The notes: a model not told the origin generated them from the sequence alone. A stretch of DNA of 64,000 nt from Paraburkholderia fynbosensis (GCF_902859935.1 NZ_CADIKI010000013.1:1-64000), one strand, 5' to 3'. Positions 18,176 through 27,843 are shown, counted from the stretch's first letter. Program-made: numbers and translations.

Positions 18176-21100
18176 TCAATTTGCCTGTGACGTCGCGCGG
18201 ATGCGGGCCACGCTCGCCGCGACGTCCTGCCATGCCGGCTTGCCGCCCGCGAACTGCCGACGCAGATACGACACGAGTTCGGCGACTTGGGCGTCGTTGA
18301 AACTGTCGCGGTAAGCCGGCATCGTACCGAGTTCGGGCCGTGCAGGCGAGCCGATACCGTCGAGGATCACGCGAATCAGATTGTCCGGGCTCGCGCTGTG
18401 CAGATTCGTGTTGAGCGCTAGCGACGGATGCGCGCCGAACAGTTGCGGCCCGCTGCCGGTGTGATGACAAGCCGCGCATGCGCCGTCGAAGAGCCGCGCG
18501 CCGAGCCCCGCCGGCGCACCCGCGATCGTGCTGGCCTGCTCGACCTGTCGCGCCATCGCGGCCGGATCGGCGTTGGGCTCCAGCGGATTGAGCGACGCCA
18601 GATACGCCGCCATCGCGCGGATATCGCTATCGGGTAACGCCGCCAGATCACTGACGACGGGCGCCATCGGCCCCGCCGCGACGCCATGCAACGGCGCGTG
18701 ACCGAAGCGCAGATAGCTGAACAGTTCGTCCTCGCTCCAGGGCACCGGCGCATTTGACAACGTCGAAAGCGCGGGCGCTTCCCATCCTTCCGCGACCCCG
18801 CCGCCCATGAACGCCGCACCGGTTTTCTCGGCGCCGAACGCGTTGCGCGGCGTATGGCAGGCGCTGCAATGGCCGAGGCTATTCACCAGATACGCACCGC
18901 GATTCCATTGCGCGCTCTGCGTCGCGCTGGGCGCGAACGTGTTGCGGCCGAGAAAGAGACCGTTCCACGCGGCCATCAGCGGACGCACGCTGAACGGAAA
19001 CGCGAGCTTCGTTTCCGGCGCGCGGGAACGGACCGGCGTTTGCGACATCAGATAGGCGTAGAGCGCTTTGAGATCGTCGTCGGAAGTGTTCTTGAACGAT
19101 GTGTAGGGGAACGCCGGATAAAGCCGATGACCGTCGCGGCTGATGCCTTGCCGCATCGCACGAACGAATGCTTCCAGCGACCAGTTGCCGATTCCCGTCA
19201 GCCCATCCGGCGTGATGTTGGTGCTGTAGATGGTGCCGAACGGCGTATCGAGCGGCCTGCCGCCGGCGTTCGGCACCCCGTTGTGCGCAGTATGGCAAAC
19301 CGCGCAATTGCCGAGCGAGGCCAACAATTTGCCGTGCGCGACGAGCTCGGGCGCGAACGCGCTGGCAAGCGGCGGCGTAATCGGCGCGAGCGCGGGCGGC
19401 GCAAAAGACATTGCGCCGAGCCAGCCGGCCGCGCCCGCGGCAAACGCGCCGAGAAACCCCAGGCGCCAGCGCTTCCTTTTACGCGCCGCCGCGTCTTCGG
19501 CCTGCGCGTCGGCCAGCGCGGCGCGGATCGTCTCCGGCGTGAATGGCGGCCGCCGAAAGCGCACACCGGTCGCGTCGAACAGCGCATTGGCGATGGCCGC
19601 CGCGCCAGGCAGCGACGCGGATTCGCCCACGCCCATCGGCGGCTCGCCGTGGCGCGGCATCATCACCACGTCGATCACCGGCACTTCACGGAAGGTCAGG
19701 ATCGGATACGCGCCCCACTCCTGGCTCGTCACCGCATTCCCGCCGAACGTCACGCGCTCTTTCAGCGCGCGGCTGGTCGCCTGGATCACGTTGCCGTGAA
19801 TCTGATGAAGCACGCCGTCGGGGTTCACCATCGTGCCGCTGTCCTGGCCGACCACGACACGCGTCACCGCAAGTTCGCCGCTCTTCCGATTGACTTCGAC
19901 GTCGGCGATCCATGCGGACCATGCCGCGCCGAAACCGGGGAATTTGCTATGCACGTAACGTGCGTACGCGACGCCGCGGCCACGAGCGATGTCGCTGTCT
20001 TGCTGAGCTTGCGGTTGAGCTTCTTCTTGCGCGGCGTGGCGAGGCTCCCAGCCGGCCTTGTCGGCGACGGCTTTGAGCAGTTCGATCGCGCGCGGATCGG
20101 TCAGATGCTTCAGGCGGAATTCGACCGCATCAACGCCCGCTTGCGCCGCGAGTTCGTCGATGAAAGACTCGTGCGCGAACGTGTTCGGCAATGCGGATAC
20201 GCCGCGCAGCCACGAGGCCCGCACGATCGGCGGCGTGTCGTCACAGACGATGCGCATGCTCCGGTAGTCGTACGGCGGCACGGCTGTTCGGTCGCCCATC
20301 TCGAACACCTGCGGCTGCGCGGGAATCGTGCCGGTGAGCAGCAGCGCCAGCGTAGGCGCGTCGTTCGATGGATAGCGCGTCGCAAAGTCGTAGGCGGCCA
20401 ACTCGCCTTCCGCGTTCAACGCGCCGCGCACGTCCATCAGTTGCGCGGCGCCTTTCGGCTCCCATGCATGTTCGTCTTCGCGGGAGAGCTGCACGCGCAC
20501 CGGCGCACCGGTCGCGCGCGAGAGCAGCGCGGCGTCGGCGGCGACATCGTCGGCGCAATTGCGGCCATAGCAGCCCGCCGCGTCCATCCGCACGATCTCG
20601 ATGTGCGCCTCCTCCATCGACATCAGCAGCGCAAGGTCGGCGCGCAGCGAATGCGGATTCTGTGTGCCCGACCAGACCTTCAACGCGCCGTCGCGATAGT
20701 CGGCCACGGCGCACGACGGTCCGATCGACGCATGCATCTGGAACGGCCACACGTAAGTGCGTTCGAGCGTGCGAGCGGGGTCTTGCGCGAGCGCCGCGTC
20801 CACGTCGCCGTCGATCACCAGGTCGCGCCGCGTGGCCGGATTCGCGCGCAACGCGGCTTCCACTTCGTCACTCGTCTCCAGCGGCGGCAAACCTTCGACC
20901 GCTTTCCACCGCACGTCGAGCCGCTTCACCGCTTGCTGCGCGACTTCCTCGCGCTCCGCGACGATGCCGACAAAGTCGCGAATCACCACCACCTTGACGA
21001 TGCCGGGCAAGTCGCCGATGGAATCCTCATCGACCTGCAGCAGGCTGTTGCCCATGAAGTCGCCCTGCGCGATGCCCGCATACGGCGGGCGCACCACGCG

Positions 21101-21799
21101 GCCATGCAGCATGCCAGGCACGCGCACGTCATGCACGAAACTCAGTTCGCCGGTCGCCTTCGCGGGAATATCGATGCGCGGCGCGCTCCTGCCGACGATC
21201 CGGTAGTCGTCTGGGGACTTCAACGGCGCATCGGTGGCGAGCATCAGTTCGACGCGCCGCCCTTTGATCAGGTCACCGTATTGAATGTGTTTCGCCGCAT
21301 CACCGCCGCGCTGAAACACGCGGCCGTCCTGCACCTCCAGTTGCTCGACGCCCACCTTGAAACACGTCGCCGCCTCCGCGAGCAGATATTGACGCGCCTG
21401 CGCCGCCGCATGCCGCAGCGGCACCGCTGAAATCTGGATCGTCGCGCTCGCGATCGTCGGCCCCTGGTTCGGCGCTTCGCCGGTGTGGCCGAGCACCATC
21501 GACACGCGCGTCAACGGCACATCCAGTTCTTCCGCGACGATCTGCGCGAGCGCGGTGCCGATGCCGGTGCCGAGATCGACGTGACCGTTGAACGCGACCA
21601 CGCTGCCGTCGTCGCGCACGGCGAGAAACAGGTCCGCTTCGGTCGGCACGAACGACGAGCGCGAGCCCGGCTGACCGATCGCAGCCTTTACCGGCGCTTG
21701 CGGCGGCCGCGTGACGATCAGCACGCTCTGCGCGTCATAGAGCTGTTTGCGCGACGGTGGCGCGGCGCGTCGATCGATGCTGAAATCCGGCCCTGTCAT
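18176..21799 (-). CDS. molybdenum hydroxylase large subunit fused to tri-haem cytochrome c (nicotinate dehydrogenase NicB-like)
   Basis: 1207 residues. Residues 1 to about 760 are a xanthine-dehydrogenase-family molybdopterin-binding subunit, with the family phrases GHVDLGTGIGTALAQIVAEE and MGVGESASLPGAAAIANALF. A hydrophobic segment (LGFLGAFAAGAAGWLGAMSF) follows near 777-800. Three CxxCH haem c sites lie near residues 830 (CAVCH), 975 (CSACH) and 1105 (CAACH). This architecture matches the aerobic nicotinate dehydrogenase NicB and isoquinoline oxidoreductase type enzymes, which hydroxylate a ring carbon next to N with water and pass electrons to cytochromes. It overlaps the [2Fe-2S] subunit gene by four bases. 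I infer conversion of nicotinate or an analogue to its 6-hydroxy form; the exact substrate is not determined by sequence. Confidence 0.9.
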   Translation of the reverse strand: MTGPDFSIDRRAAPPSRKQLYDAQSVLIVTRPPQAPVKAAIGQPGSRSSFVPTEADLFLAVRDDGSVVAFNGHVDLGTGIGTALAQIVAEELDVPLTRVSMVLGHTGEAPNQGPTIASATIQISAVPLRHAAAQARQYLLAEAATCFKVGVEQLEVQDGRVFQRGGDAAKHIQYGDLIKGRRVELMLATDAPLKSPDDYRIVGRSAPRIDIPAKATGELSFVHDVRVPGMLHGRVVRPPYAGIAQGDFMGNSLLQVDEDSIGDLPGIVKVVVIRDFVGIVAEREEVAQQAVKRLDVRWKAVEGLPPLETSDEVEAALRANPATRRDLVIDGDVDAALAQDPARTLERTYVWPFQMHASIGPSCAVADYRDGALKVWSGTQNPHSLRADLALLMSMEEAHIEIVRMDAAGCYGRNCADDVAADAALLSRATGAPVRVQLSREDEHAWEPKGAAQLMDVRGALNAEGELAAYDFATRYPSNDAPTLALLLTGTIPAQPQVFEMGDRTAVPPYDYRSMRIVCDDTPPIVRASWLRGVSALPNTFAHESFIDELAAQAGVDAVEFRLKHLTDPRAIELLKAVADKAGWEPRHAAQEEAQPQAQQDSDIARGRGVAYARYVHSKFPGFGAAWSAWIADVEVNRKSGELAVTRVVVGQDSGTMVNPDGVLHQIHGNVIQATSRALKERVTFGGNAVTSQEWGAYPILTFREVPVIDVVMMPRHGEPPMGVGESASLPGAAAIANALFDATGVRFRRPPFTPETIRAALADAQAEDAAARKRKRWRLGFLGAFAAGAAGWLGAMSFAPPALAPITPPLASAFAPELVAHGKLLASLGNCAVCHTAHNGVPNAGGRPLDTPFGTIYSTNITPDGLTGIGNWSLEAFVRAMRQGISRDGHRLYPAFPYTSFKNTSDDDLKALYAYLMSQTPVRSRAPETKLAFPFSVRPLMAAWNGLFLGRNTFAPSATQSAQWNRGAYLVNSLGHCSACHTPRNAFGAEKTGAAFMGGGVAEGWEAPALSTLSNAPVPWSEDELFSYLRFGHAPLHGVAAGPMAPVVSDLAALPDSDIRAMAAYLASLNPLEPNADPAAMARQVEQASTIAGAPAGLGARLFDGACAACHHTGSGPQLFGAHPSLALNTNLHSASPDNLIRVILDGIGSPARPELGTMPAYRDSFNDAQVAELVSYLRRQFAGGKPAWQDVAASVARIRATSQAN

Positions 21800-22293
21800 G
21801 CACGCGCTCCTTCATGCGCGGCGAGCAATTCGGCGGCGCGCTGCACCGCGCGCACGATCTCGACGTGCGTGCCGCAGCGGCACAGGTTGCGCGACAACTC
21901 GCGCTGGATCGTCGCGACGCTCGGCCGTGGATCGCGATCGAGCAAGGCCTTGGCCGTCATGATCATGCCGTTCAGGCAATAGCCGCACTGCGCGGCCTGT
22001 TCCTCGATGAACGCCTGCTGCACCGGATGCAGCGCGGCGCGCGTGCCCAGTCCTTCGAGCGTCGTGATCTCGCGGCCCACCGCGACCTGCGCGGTGGTCA
22101 CACAGGCGCGCGTCGGCATGCCGTCGAGCAATACGGTGCACGCGCCGCATTCGCCCAGGCCGCAGCCGAACTTCGGCCCGTTCAGCGCGAGGTCGTTGCG
22201 CAGCAGGTAGAGCAGCGGCGTGTCGGCGGCGGCGCTGACCAGATGTGTCGCGCCATTCACCTTCAGCACAAGCGGCGCCGGGCGGTTGATCAC
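21796..22293 (-). CDS. [2Fe-2S] subunit of molybdenum hydroxylase (NicA-like)
   Basis: 165 residues with the two iron-sulphur domains of the xanthine dehydrogenase small-subunit family. The plant-ferredoxin-like cluster is bound by FGCGLGECGACTVLLDG (Cys at about 44, 49 and 52) plus the Cys in PTRACV. The helical-domain cluster uses QCGYCLNGM and NLCRCGTH. It carries electrons from the molybdenum centre towards the haems of its partner, whose ATG overlaps this gene's stop. It starts 13 bases after the enamidase-like gene. Confidence 0.93.
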   Translation of the reverse strand: MINRPAPLVLKVNGATHLVSAAADTPLLYLLRNDLALNGPKFGCGLGECGACTVLLDGMPTRACVTTAQVAVGREITTLEGLGTRAALHPVQQAFIEEQAAQCGYCLNGMIMTAKALLDRDPRPSVATIQRELSRNLCRCGTHVEIVRAVQRAAELLAAHEGARA

Positions 22294-22306
22294 GATGCGT
22301 GCGCGC

Positions 22307-23506
22307 TTAGAACACCACCGGCACTTCGGTGGCCGGCGGCGTATTGCGGCTGCGGCGGCAGCGGATCAAACCGTCGATCATCACCATGCCCACGCCCGGA
22401 ATGTCGCCGAGCTGCACACTTTCGAGCAGCGTATCGGCCGCCGTGTGTTGCGCGCGGTCCATGAACACGAGGTCGGCGGGACGGCCCACTTCGATCAACC
22501 CCTGGCGCAGATTGCGTTGCCGCGCGGTGTTGCCGGTCGCGAAGCAGAATGCGATCTCGGCGGGCACGTCGGCGAGGCTCGCAATCAGCGCGATCATTCG
22601 CAGGATGCCGAGCGGCTGCACGCCGGACCCGGCGGGGCTGTCCGTGCCGAGAATGATCCGGTGCGGACACTTCAGTTCGATCGCATGACGCGCGGTCAGC
22701 AAGGCGATCCGTTCGTTGCCGTTGTGGACGATCTCCAGCGCGCGGCTCGACTGCTCGCACAAATCGCACACATGCCGGTACGACAGCGACGTATGCCCGC
22801 CGTTGATGTGGCCGATCACGTCGGCGTCGGCGGCGAGCACCACGTCGCGATCGATCAGCCCCGAGCCTGGAATCGACGGCCCGCCCGTGTGAATCGTGCT
22901 TTGAATGCCGTACTTGCGGGCCCACGCGACCATCTGCGCGGCTTCCTCGCCGCCCTTCACGCTGCCGAGTCCGACTTCGCCGAGCAGCTTCACGCCTGCT
23001 TCCGACAGCTCCTTGAAGTCCTCTTCGACCATGCCCTTCTCGATCACGGGCGCGCCCGCCATTACCTTCACGCCGCCGCCGACACCCGCGCCGCGCATCC
23101 CTTCGAACGACCGTTGCGCAGTGATTGCCAGTGCCTTCACGCCGAGCACATCTTTCGGACGCCCAGGCAAATGCACTTCGCCGGCGGAGATCATGGTTGT
23201 CACGCCACCGTTCAAATTCGATTCGATCCAGCCCATCTGATTCTGGCGTGGCGTCCAGTCGCCGAATACCGGATGCACATGCGAGTCGATCAGGCCGGGC
23301 GCGACCGTCGTGCCTTTGCAATCGACCGTGGTGCGCGCGCCTTCGAGGTCGCAGTCCTTCTCCTTGCCGAGCGCGACGATCACGCCATCGTCGATCACGA
23401 GGGTGTTCGCGTCGAGAATCGGCTGGTCGATATCGCCGGATAACAGCAGCCCGATGTTCGTTACCGCGACCTTGCCCGACAAGCCTGCCAACGTCTCTGC
23501 TGCCAT
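22307..23506 (-). CDS. enamidase-like amidohydrolase
   Basis: 399-residue metal-dependent amidohydrolase that, from memory of the family, resembles Eubacterium barkeri enamidase across its length. Shared-looking segments include GGVTTMISAG, LPGRPKDVLGVKALAI, HTGGPSIPGS, HINGGHTS, PLGILRMIA and RNTPPA. Enamidase hydrolyses 1,4,5,6-tetrahydro-6-oxonicotinate to 2-formylglutarate and ammonia. Predicted metal ligands are His76 and His78 (HVH), Glu177 (GEVGLG), His206, His233 and Asp289. AAAGGAGAGG before the ATG at 23506 decides the start. Its place beside a NicAB-like hydroxylase and a 6-hydroxynicotinate reductase homologue strongly supports ring opening of a reduced pyridone as its job. Confidence 0.87.
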   Translation of the reverse strand: MAAETLAGLSGKVAVTNIGLLLSGDIDQPILDANTLVIDDGVIVALGKEKDCDLEGARTTVDCKGTTVAPGLIDSHVHPVFGDWTPRQNQMGWIESNLNGGVTTMISAGEVHLPGRPKDVLGVKALAITAQRSFEGMRGAGVGGGVKVMAGAPVIEKGMVEEDFKELSEAGVKLLGEVGLGSVKGGEEAAQMVAWARKYGIQSTIHTGGPSIPGSGLIDRDVVLAADADVIGHINGGHTSLSYRHVCDLCEQSSRALEIVHNGNERIALLTARHAIELKCPHRIILGTDSPAGSGVQPLGILRMIALIASLADVPAEIAFCFATGNTARQRNLRQGLIEVGRPADLVFMDRAQHTAADTLLESVQLGDIPGVGMVMIDGLIRCRRSRNTPPATEVPVVF

Positions 23507-23576
23507 TTGCCTCTCCTTTCGCAACGATTGCCCGGCCACGCGGACGTGCCTGACGCACGCGCCGCGCGCCGCTGAA

Positions 23577-24290
23577 TCACACGCTCAGATAAGCGCGCCT
23601 GACTGTTTCGTTCCGTGCGAGTTCGCCGATCGTGCCGCTGAAACGGATCTGCCCTTTTTCGAGCACATACGCGCGGTCGCTGACCAGCTCGGCGAAGTGC
23701 AGGTTCTGTTCGGACAACAGAATCGACAGCCCTTCGCGTTTGAGTTCGAGAATCATGTTCGCCATCTGCTCGACGATCACGGGCGCCACGCCCTCCGACG
23801 GTTCGTCGAGCAGCACCAGATACGGATTTCCCATCAAGGTGCGCGACACGGTCAGCATCTGCTGTTCGCCGCCGCTCATCTGCCCGCCTGGGCGCCGCGG
23901 CATTTCGCCGAGATTGGGAAAGAGGCGAAACAGCTTGTCCGGCGTCCATTGCGGCGCGCCTTCGCGCGGCGGCTGACGGCCGGCGTCGAGATTCTCCATC
24001 ACGGTGAGATCGGCGAATACGCGGCGATCTTCGGGTACGAAGCCCATGCCCATCCGTGCGATCTTGTACGGCGGCAACGCGGCGATGTTCTGCCCGCGAA
24101 ACGTCACCTCGCCGTGACGGCGCGGCAGCAGGCCCATCACCGCTTTCATCGTCGTCGATTTGCCAGCGCCGTTGCGGCCCATGAGCGCGACGACTTCACC
24201 ACGGCCGACTTCGAGACCGACATCGAACAGGATATGTGCGCGGCCATAGAACGCATTGAGACCGGAGACTTTCAGCATCGGCTCGCTCAT
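23577..24290 (-). CDS. ABC transporter ATP-binding protein, LivF type
   Basis: 237 residues. Walker A is GRNGAGKS (near residues 37-44), the signature is QMSGGEQQML, Walker B is LVLLDEPSEGV, and the switch region is ILLSEQNLHFAEL. LivF-type ATPases pair with LivG to power Leu/Ile/Val-family importers. Its ATG overlaps the stop of the LivG-type gene by four bases, so the two are translationally coupled. In this operon it should drive uptake of the N-heterocyclic substrate. Confidence 0.93.
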   Translation of the reverse strand: MSEPMLKVSGLNAFYGRAHILFDVGLEVGRGEVVALMGRNGAGKSTTMKAVMGLLPRRHGEVTFRGQNIAALPPYKIARMGMGFVPEDRRVFADLTVMENLDAGRQPPREGAPQWTPDKLFRLFPNLGEMPRRPGGQMSGGEQQMLTVSRTLMGNPYLVLLDEPSEGVAPVIVEQMANMILELKREGLSILLSEQNLHFAELVSDRAYVLEKGQIRFSGTIGELARNETVRRAYLSV

Positions 24291-25105
24291 TGCTGTGCTC
24301 CCTGTCCTGCTGGTCTCGCCTCGCCGCCCGCCCTGTCATGCAGCGGTGCGTGCGGACGGAAAGTCTTGCCCGTGCCGAAATAGACTTCCTGCACGCGCGG
24401 GTCGTTGCGGATCGTGTCGGCATCGCCCTCGGCGATCAGCTTGCCGCGCGCCAGAACGATCATGCGATCGGCGTACGCGAATACAACGTCCATGCTGTGC
24501 TCGGTGAACAGAACGCCGATCCTGTGTTCGGTGACGAGCCGTTTGGTGAGCGCCATCAACTCGTTACGCTCCTTCGGCGCCATGCCGGCGGTGGGTTCGT
24601 CCATCAGCAGCAGCTTCGGACGGTTGGCCAATGCAATGGCCAGTTCGACACGCTTTACGTCGCCATACGCGAGCACGCCGCACGCGCGATGCGCGTCCGC
24701 GCCCATGCCAACCTGCTCGAGCAGCGCGAAGGCTTCGTCGGTGTAACGCGAGCCCGCGGACTTCCATAGGCCGAAGGTTTTGCGTTCGCGCGAAACCAGT
24801 GCCGTCTGCACGTTTTCCAGCACGGTCATCGAATTGAAGGTGGCGGCAATCTGGAACGTGCGGCCGACACCGAGCCGCCAGATATCGCGCGGACGCATGC
24901 CGACCAGCTCCTGACCATCGAGACGGATCGATCCTGACGACGGTGGCAACTGCCCGTTGACCATGTTGAAACAGGTCGACTTGCCCGCGCCGTTCGGGCC
25001 GAGCAGCGCGAGCAGCTGACCGGCTTCGAGATCGAACGAGACGTTGTCGACCGCCTTCAGACCGCCGAACGATCGCGAGAGACCGGAGACGCGCAGCAGG
25101 CTCAT
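24287..25105 (-). CDS. ABC transporter ATP-binding protein, LivG type
   Basis: 272 residues. Walker A is GPNGAGKS, Walker B LLLMDEPTAGM, and the typical LivG insertion between them is present. The signature is slightly divergent, LAYGDVKRVELA where LSYGQQR-type sequence is usual. The start was set at MSLLRVSG (25105) because it overlaps the permease stop as ATGA and begins right at the domain; the open frame upstream is a shadow of the permease gene. The C-terminal 25 or so residues (HAPLHDRAGGEARPAGQGAQQ region) are an unusual polar extension. Confidence 0.93.
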   Translation of the reverse strand: MSLLRVSGLSRSFGGLKAVDNVSFDLEAGQLLALLGPNGAGKSTCFNMVNGQLPPSSGSIRLDGQELVGMRPRDIWRLGVGRTFQIAATFNSMTVLENVQTALVSRERKTFGLWKSAGSRYTDEAFALLEQVGMGADAHRACGVLAYGDVKRVELAIALANRPKLLLMDEPTAGMAPKERNELMALTKRLVTEHRIGVLFTEHSMDVVFAYADRMIVLARGKLIAEGDADTIRNDPRVQEVYFGTGKTFRPHAPLHDRAGGEARPAGQGAQQ

Positions 25106-27045
25106 AGCCCCTCCTTGACCGCAGCTGCGCGTTGCGACGGCTGCGCGGTGCCCGTGTCTGCGGCGTCGGCGCTGTCGTCGCCGAAACGCTCGCGGATGAA
25201 TCCGACAATTCCCTGCGGAAACGCGATCACCAGCAGCAGGATCGCGATGCCGAGCAACGCCTGCCAGTAGTCGGTTTGCCGCGCGACGGTGTCCTGCAGC
25301 CAGGTGAACACGGCCGCGCCGACGATCGGTCCGCTCAGGGTCTGCAAGCCGCCGAGCAGCACCATCACGAGGCCGTCCACCGAACGGCTCACGCTGATCA
25401 CTTCCGGCGAGATCGTCCCCTTGGAAAACGCGTACAGTGAGCCGGCGAGCCCGCAAAACAGCGACGCGATCACGAACGCCGCCCACTGCACCCGCTTCAC
25501 GTCGATGCCGATCGCCTCGGCGCGCAACACGGAATCGCGCGACGCGCGCATCGCATAACCCAGTGGCGAGAACAGCATCTTGCGCAGCAACCACACCCCG
25601 ATCACCGCACAAACGAGCGTCAGATAGTAAAACGCCACTGGAGACGACAACCAGTTCGACGGCCACAAGCCCAGCACACCATTGCTGCCGCCAGTCACAT
25701 CGTCCCACTGGAACACGACCGACCAGACGATCTGCGCGAACGCGAGCGTCAGCATCGCGAGGTAGACACCCGAGAGGCGCACGCAGAACCAGCCGAACAC
25801 CAGCGCGCCGCCGACCGCCAATAACGGGCCGAGCAGCAATGCGGCTTCCATCGGCAGATTCAGCACTTTGAGGAACAACGCGGCGCCGTATGCGCCGAGG
25901 CCGAAGTAAGCGGCGTGGCCGAACGAATGCATGCCGCCCGGTCCCATGATGAAATGCAGGCTCGTCGCGAACAGCACGGCAATGAGTATCTCGACCAGCA
26001 GCACGGGCATGTAGGGAAACGCGTTAGCCGCGAGCGGCGCCAGCACGAGAATCAGCAACACGAGGGCGGCCAGCCATTTGAGCCGCTTGCCCGCCGAACG
26101 CAATGGCGTGTCCGGTGCCGCCATGCCGCGCACCACGGCGCTCGCACGGCCCAGCAGACCCCAGGGCCGCACCACCAGCACCACCGCCATCACGACGAAT
26201 TCGGCCACTAGCGTAAAGCGGCTCAGCGACAAGCCGACGCCGAAGATCGTCACGTGACCAATGCCGATGCACAGCGCCTTGATCTCCGCGATGATCAACG
26301 CGGCGACGAACGCGCCCGGAATCGACCCCATCCCGCCCACCACCACCACGACGAACGCATTGCCGATCGTCTCCAGGTCCAGCGACAGATTCGCCGACAT
26401 GCGCGGCCCTTGCAGCGCGCCACCAAGACCAGCGAGAAACGCGCCGACGAAAAACACGCCGGTAAACAACCACGCCTGATTGATGCCGAGCGCGCCGAGC
26501 ATCTCGCGATCCTGAGTCGCGGCACGCACCAGCGTGCCCCAGCGCGTGCGCGTCAACGCATACCAGAGCAGCAGCAACACCACGGGTCCGATCACGATCA
26601 AGGCGATGTCATAAGTGGGCAGCGGATGACCGAGGAAATCGACCGCGCCGGCCAGATGTGGCGCGCGTGGCCCGAACAGGTCTTCCGGGCCCCACAGCCA
26701 TAGTGCGGCGTCGCGAAAAATCAGCACCAGCGCGAAGGTGGCGAGCAGGTGGAACAGCTCGGGCGCCTGGTAGATGCGCCGCAAGACGAGCATTTCGACG
26801 AGCGCGCCGAGCACCGCGACCACCAGCGCGGCGGCCAGCACCGACAGCCAGAAGCCGGCCGCCGTCTGTCCGAAGCGGCTCGCGATGCTATACGCGACAT
26901 AGATGCCGAACATATAGAACGAGCCATGCGCAAAATTGACGATGCGCGTCACGCCGAAGATCAGCGACAAACCAGCGGCGACGAGAAACAGCGTCGACGC
27001 ATCGGCGAGTCCGTTGACCAGCTGTACCAGCAAATTCGAAAACAT
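25102..27045 (-). CDS. fused branched-chain-type ABC permease (LivH-LivM)
   Basis: 647 residues combining two permeases in one chain. Residues 1 to about 290 are LivH-like (LVNGLADASTLFLVAAGLSL, GVTRIVNFAHGSFYM, GMGSIPGAFVAALIIAEIKA). Residues from about 325 are LivM-like (LHFIMGPGGMHSFGHAAYFG, FLGAYGAAL-type region, GGLQTLSGPIVGAAVF). Each half has multiple membrane helices and the EAA-like cytoplasmic loop. Such fusions occur in Proteobacteria. The start at MFSNLLVQ (27045) fits the family; upstream codons are an unlikely extension. A 161-base gap with a small GC hairpin and a short T stretch (27167-27183, leftward) separates it from the DUF1185 gene before it. Confidence 0.9.
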   Translation of the reverse strand: MFSNLLVQLVNGLADASTLFLVAAGLSLIFGVTRIVNFAHGSFYMFGIYVAYSIASRFGQTAAGFWLSVLAAALVVAVLGALVEMLVLRRIYQAPELFHLLATFALVLIFRDAALWLWGPEDLFGPRAPHLAGAVDFLGHPLPTYDIALIVIGPVVLLLLWYALTRTRWGTLVRAATQDREMLGALGINQAWLFTGVFFVGAFLAGLGGALQGPRMSANLSLDLETIGNAFVVVVVGGMGSIPGAFVAALIIAEIKALCIGIGHVTIFGVGLSLSRFTLVAEFVVMAVVLVVRPWGLLGRASAVVRGMAAPDTPLRSAGKRLKWLAALVLLILVLAPLAANAFPYMPVLLVEILIAVLFATSLHFIMGPGGMHSFGHAAYFGLGAYGAALFLKVLNLPMEAALLLGPLLAVGGALVFGWFCVRLSGVYLAMLTLAFAQIVWSVVFQWDDVTGGSNGVLGLWPSNWLSSPVAFYYLTLVCAVIGVWLLRKMLFSPLGYAMRASRDSVLRAEAIGIDVKRVQWAAFVIASLFCGLAGSLYAFSKGTISPEVISVSRSVDGLVMVLLGGLQTLSGPIVGAAVFTWLQDTVARQTDYWQALLGIAILLLVIAFPQGIVGFIRERFGDDSADAADTGTAQPSQRAAAVKEGL

Positions 27046-27166
27046 CGCGACCCTCGGCAGCTCGCCGGACAGCGCGTATGCGGCAAGCGCATACGGCACG
27101 ACCGGCAGACGTTGCAGCGCATGCGGCCCCATGCGCGCACGCGTCAACGGCATCACACCCGTAGAA

Positions 27167-27183
27167 AGTCCCCTTCGGGGCCT
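27167..27183 (-). terminator. possible weak intra-operon attenuator
   Basis: On the minus strand CCCC-GAA-GGGG is flanked by a mismatched AG/CT pair and followed by TTTC. It lies between the DUF1185 gene and the permease, the longest gap in the operon, so it could tune expression between the enzyme and transport halves. Confidence 0.25.
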
Positions 27184-27206
27184 GCGAAAATAACCGAAAG
27201 CAAAAC

Positions 27207-27791
27207 TCAGCGCAAACCGTCCTCGCCTTTGATCTCACTCACCTGCAATCCGCCGATACGCGGCAGCGGCCGGCCCGACGCCGTCACCGCGACCGCCACG
27301 ACGATTTCGTTGGCGCGCGGCGCGTCCGAGACGCGCGCTTCGATCGCATCGAAATGACTGCGCACGAAGGCGGCGTCCTTGTGGCCAAGCGGCACATCGA
27401 TGGCGGTGCCGAGCGTGCCCATCTTTTTCGCCGACGGCACCAGCGCCGCGCCCTTCTCTACCGCCACCCGCAGCGGCGCGCCGAGCTTCGGATGCAGAAT
27501 CGCGGCGGCGTGCTCCAGCTCCCCCGCCTCGCCAACGATGGCGGCCTTGCCATAGCTCTGCGCCTCGCCGGGCGCGATACCGAGCGCTTCGACGCAGCGC
27601 TTGCCGAGCAGCGCGCCCAACTCTTCACCGGCTTCGATCAACGCGTCGAGCTTGGCCTCGTAGCGGCCCGCATACGGATTGTCGATCACCGCGATCGCGA
27701 CCGCGCGACGCGCGGGCGGATCGATTGCCTGGCCCATTTCAATACGTGTTTCGTCCACCTGCACGACCAGCTTGCGAAGCTTGATTGCCAT
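27207..27791 (-). CDS. DUF1185 ('amino acid synthesis') family protein, copy 1
   Basis: 194 residues of the DUF1185 family (also labelled amino acid synthesis protein), function unestablished. Conserved segments are AVIDNPYAGRYEAKLDALIE, YGKAAIVGEAGELEHAAAIL, LVPSAKKMG, IDVPLGHKDAAFVRSHFDAI and GRPLPRIGGL. It is clearly paralogous to the adjacent gene upstream. GGAGA precedes the ATG at 27791. Because family members repeatedly occur with amide/pyridone-type catabolic genes, I infer a hydrolytic or isomerising step, or a complex with its neighbour; this is not shown by sequence. Confidence 0.85.
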   Translation of the reverse strand: MAIKLRKLVVQVDETRIEMGQAIDPPARRAVAIAVIDNPYAGRYEAKLDALIEAGEELGALLGKRCVEALGIAPGEAQSYGKAAIVGEAGELEHAAAILHPKLGAPLRVAVEKGAALVPSAKKMGTLGTAIDVPLGHKDAAFVRSHFDAIEARVSDAPRANEIVVAVAVTASGRPLPRIGGLQVSEIKGEDGLR

Positions 27792-27843
27792 TTCGCTCTC
27801 CGAGTTTCGATATTGCGGCGTTTTGCTGTGTGGATGCAATGCT

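Noticed and set aside
18854..21430. 858-codon open frame on the plus strand opposite the molybdenum enzyme
   Set aside because: It is antisense to a gene with clear domain motifs and three haem sites, and its translation is Arg/His/Ala-rich low-complexity as expected of a GC-rich shadow frame.
25106..25708. N-terminal extension of about 200 residues on the LivG-type ATPase
   Set aside because: The extension lies inside the permease gene in another frame, and the ATGA overlap at 25102-25105 gives a normal start.
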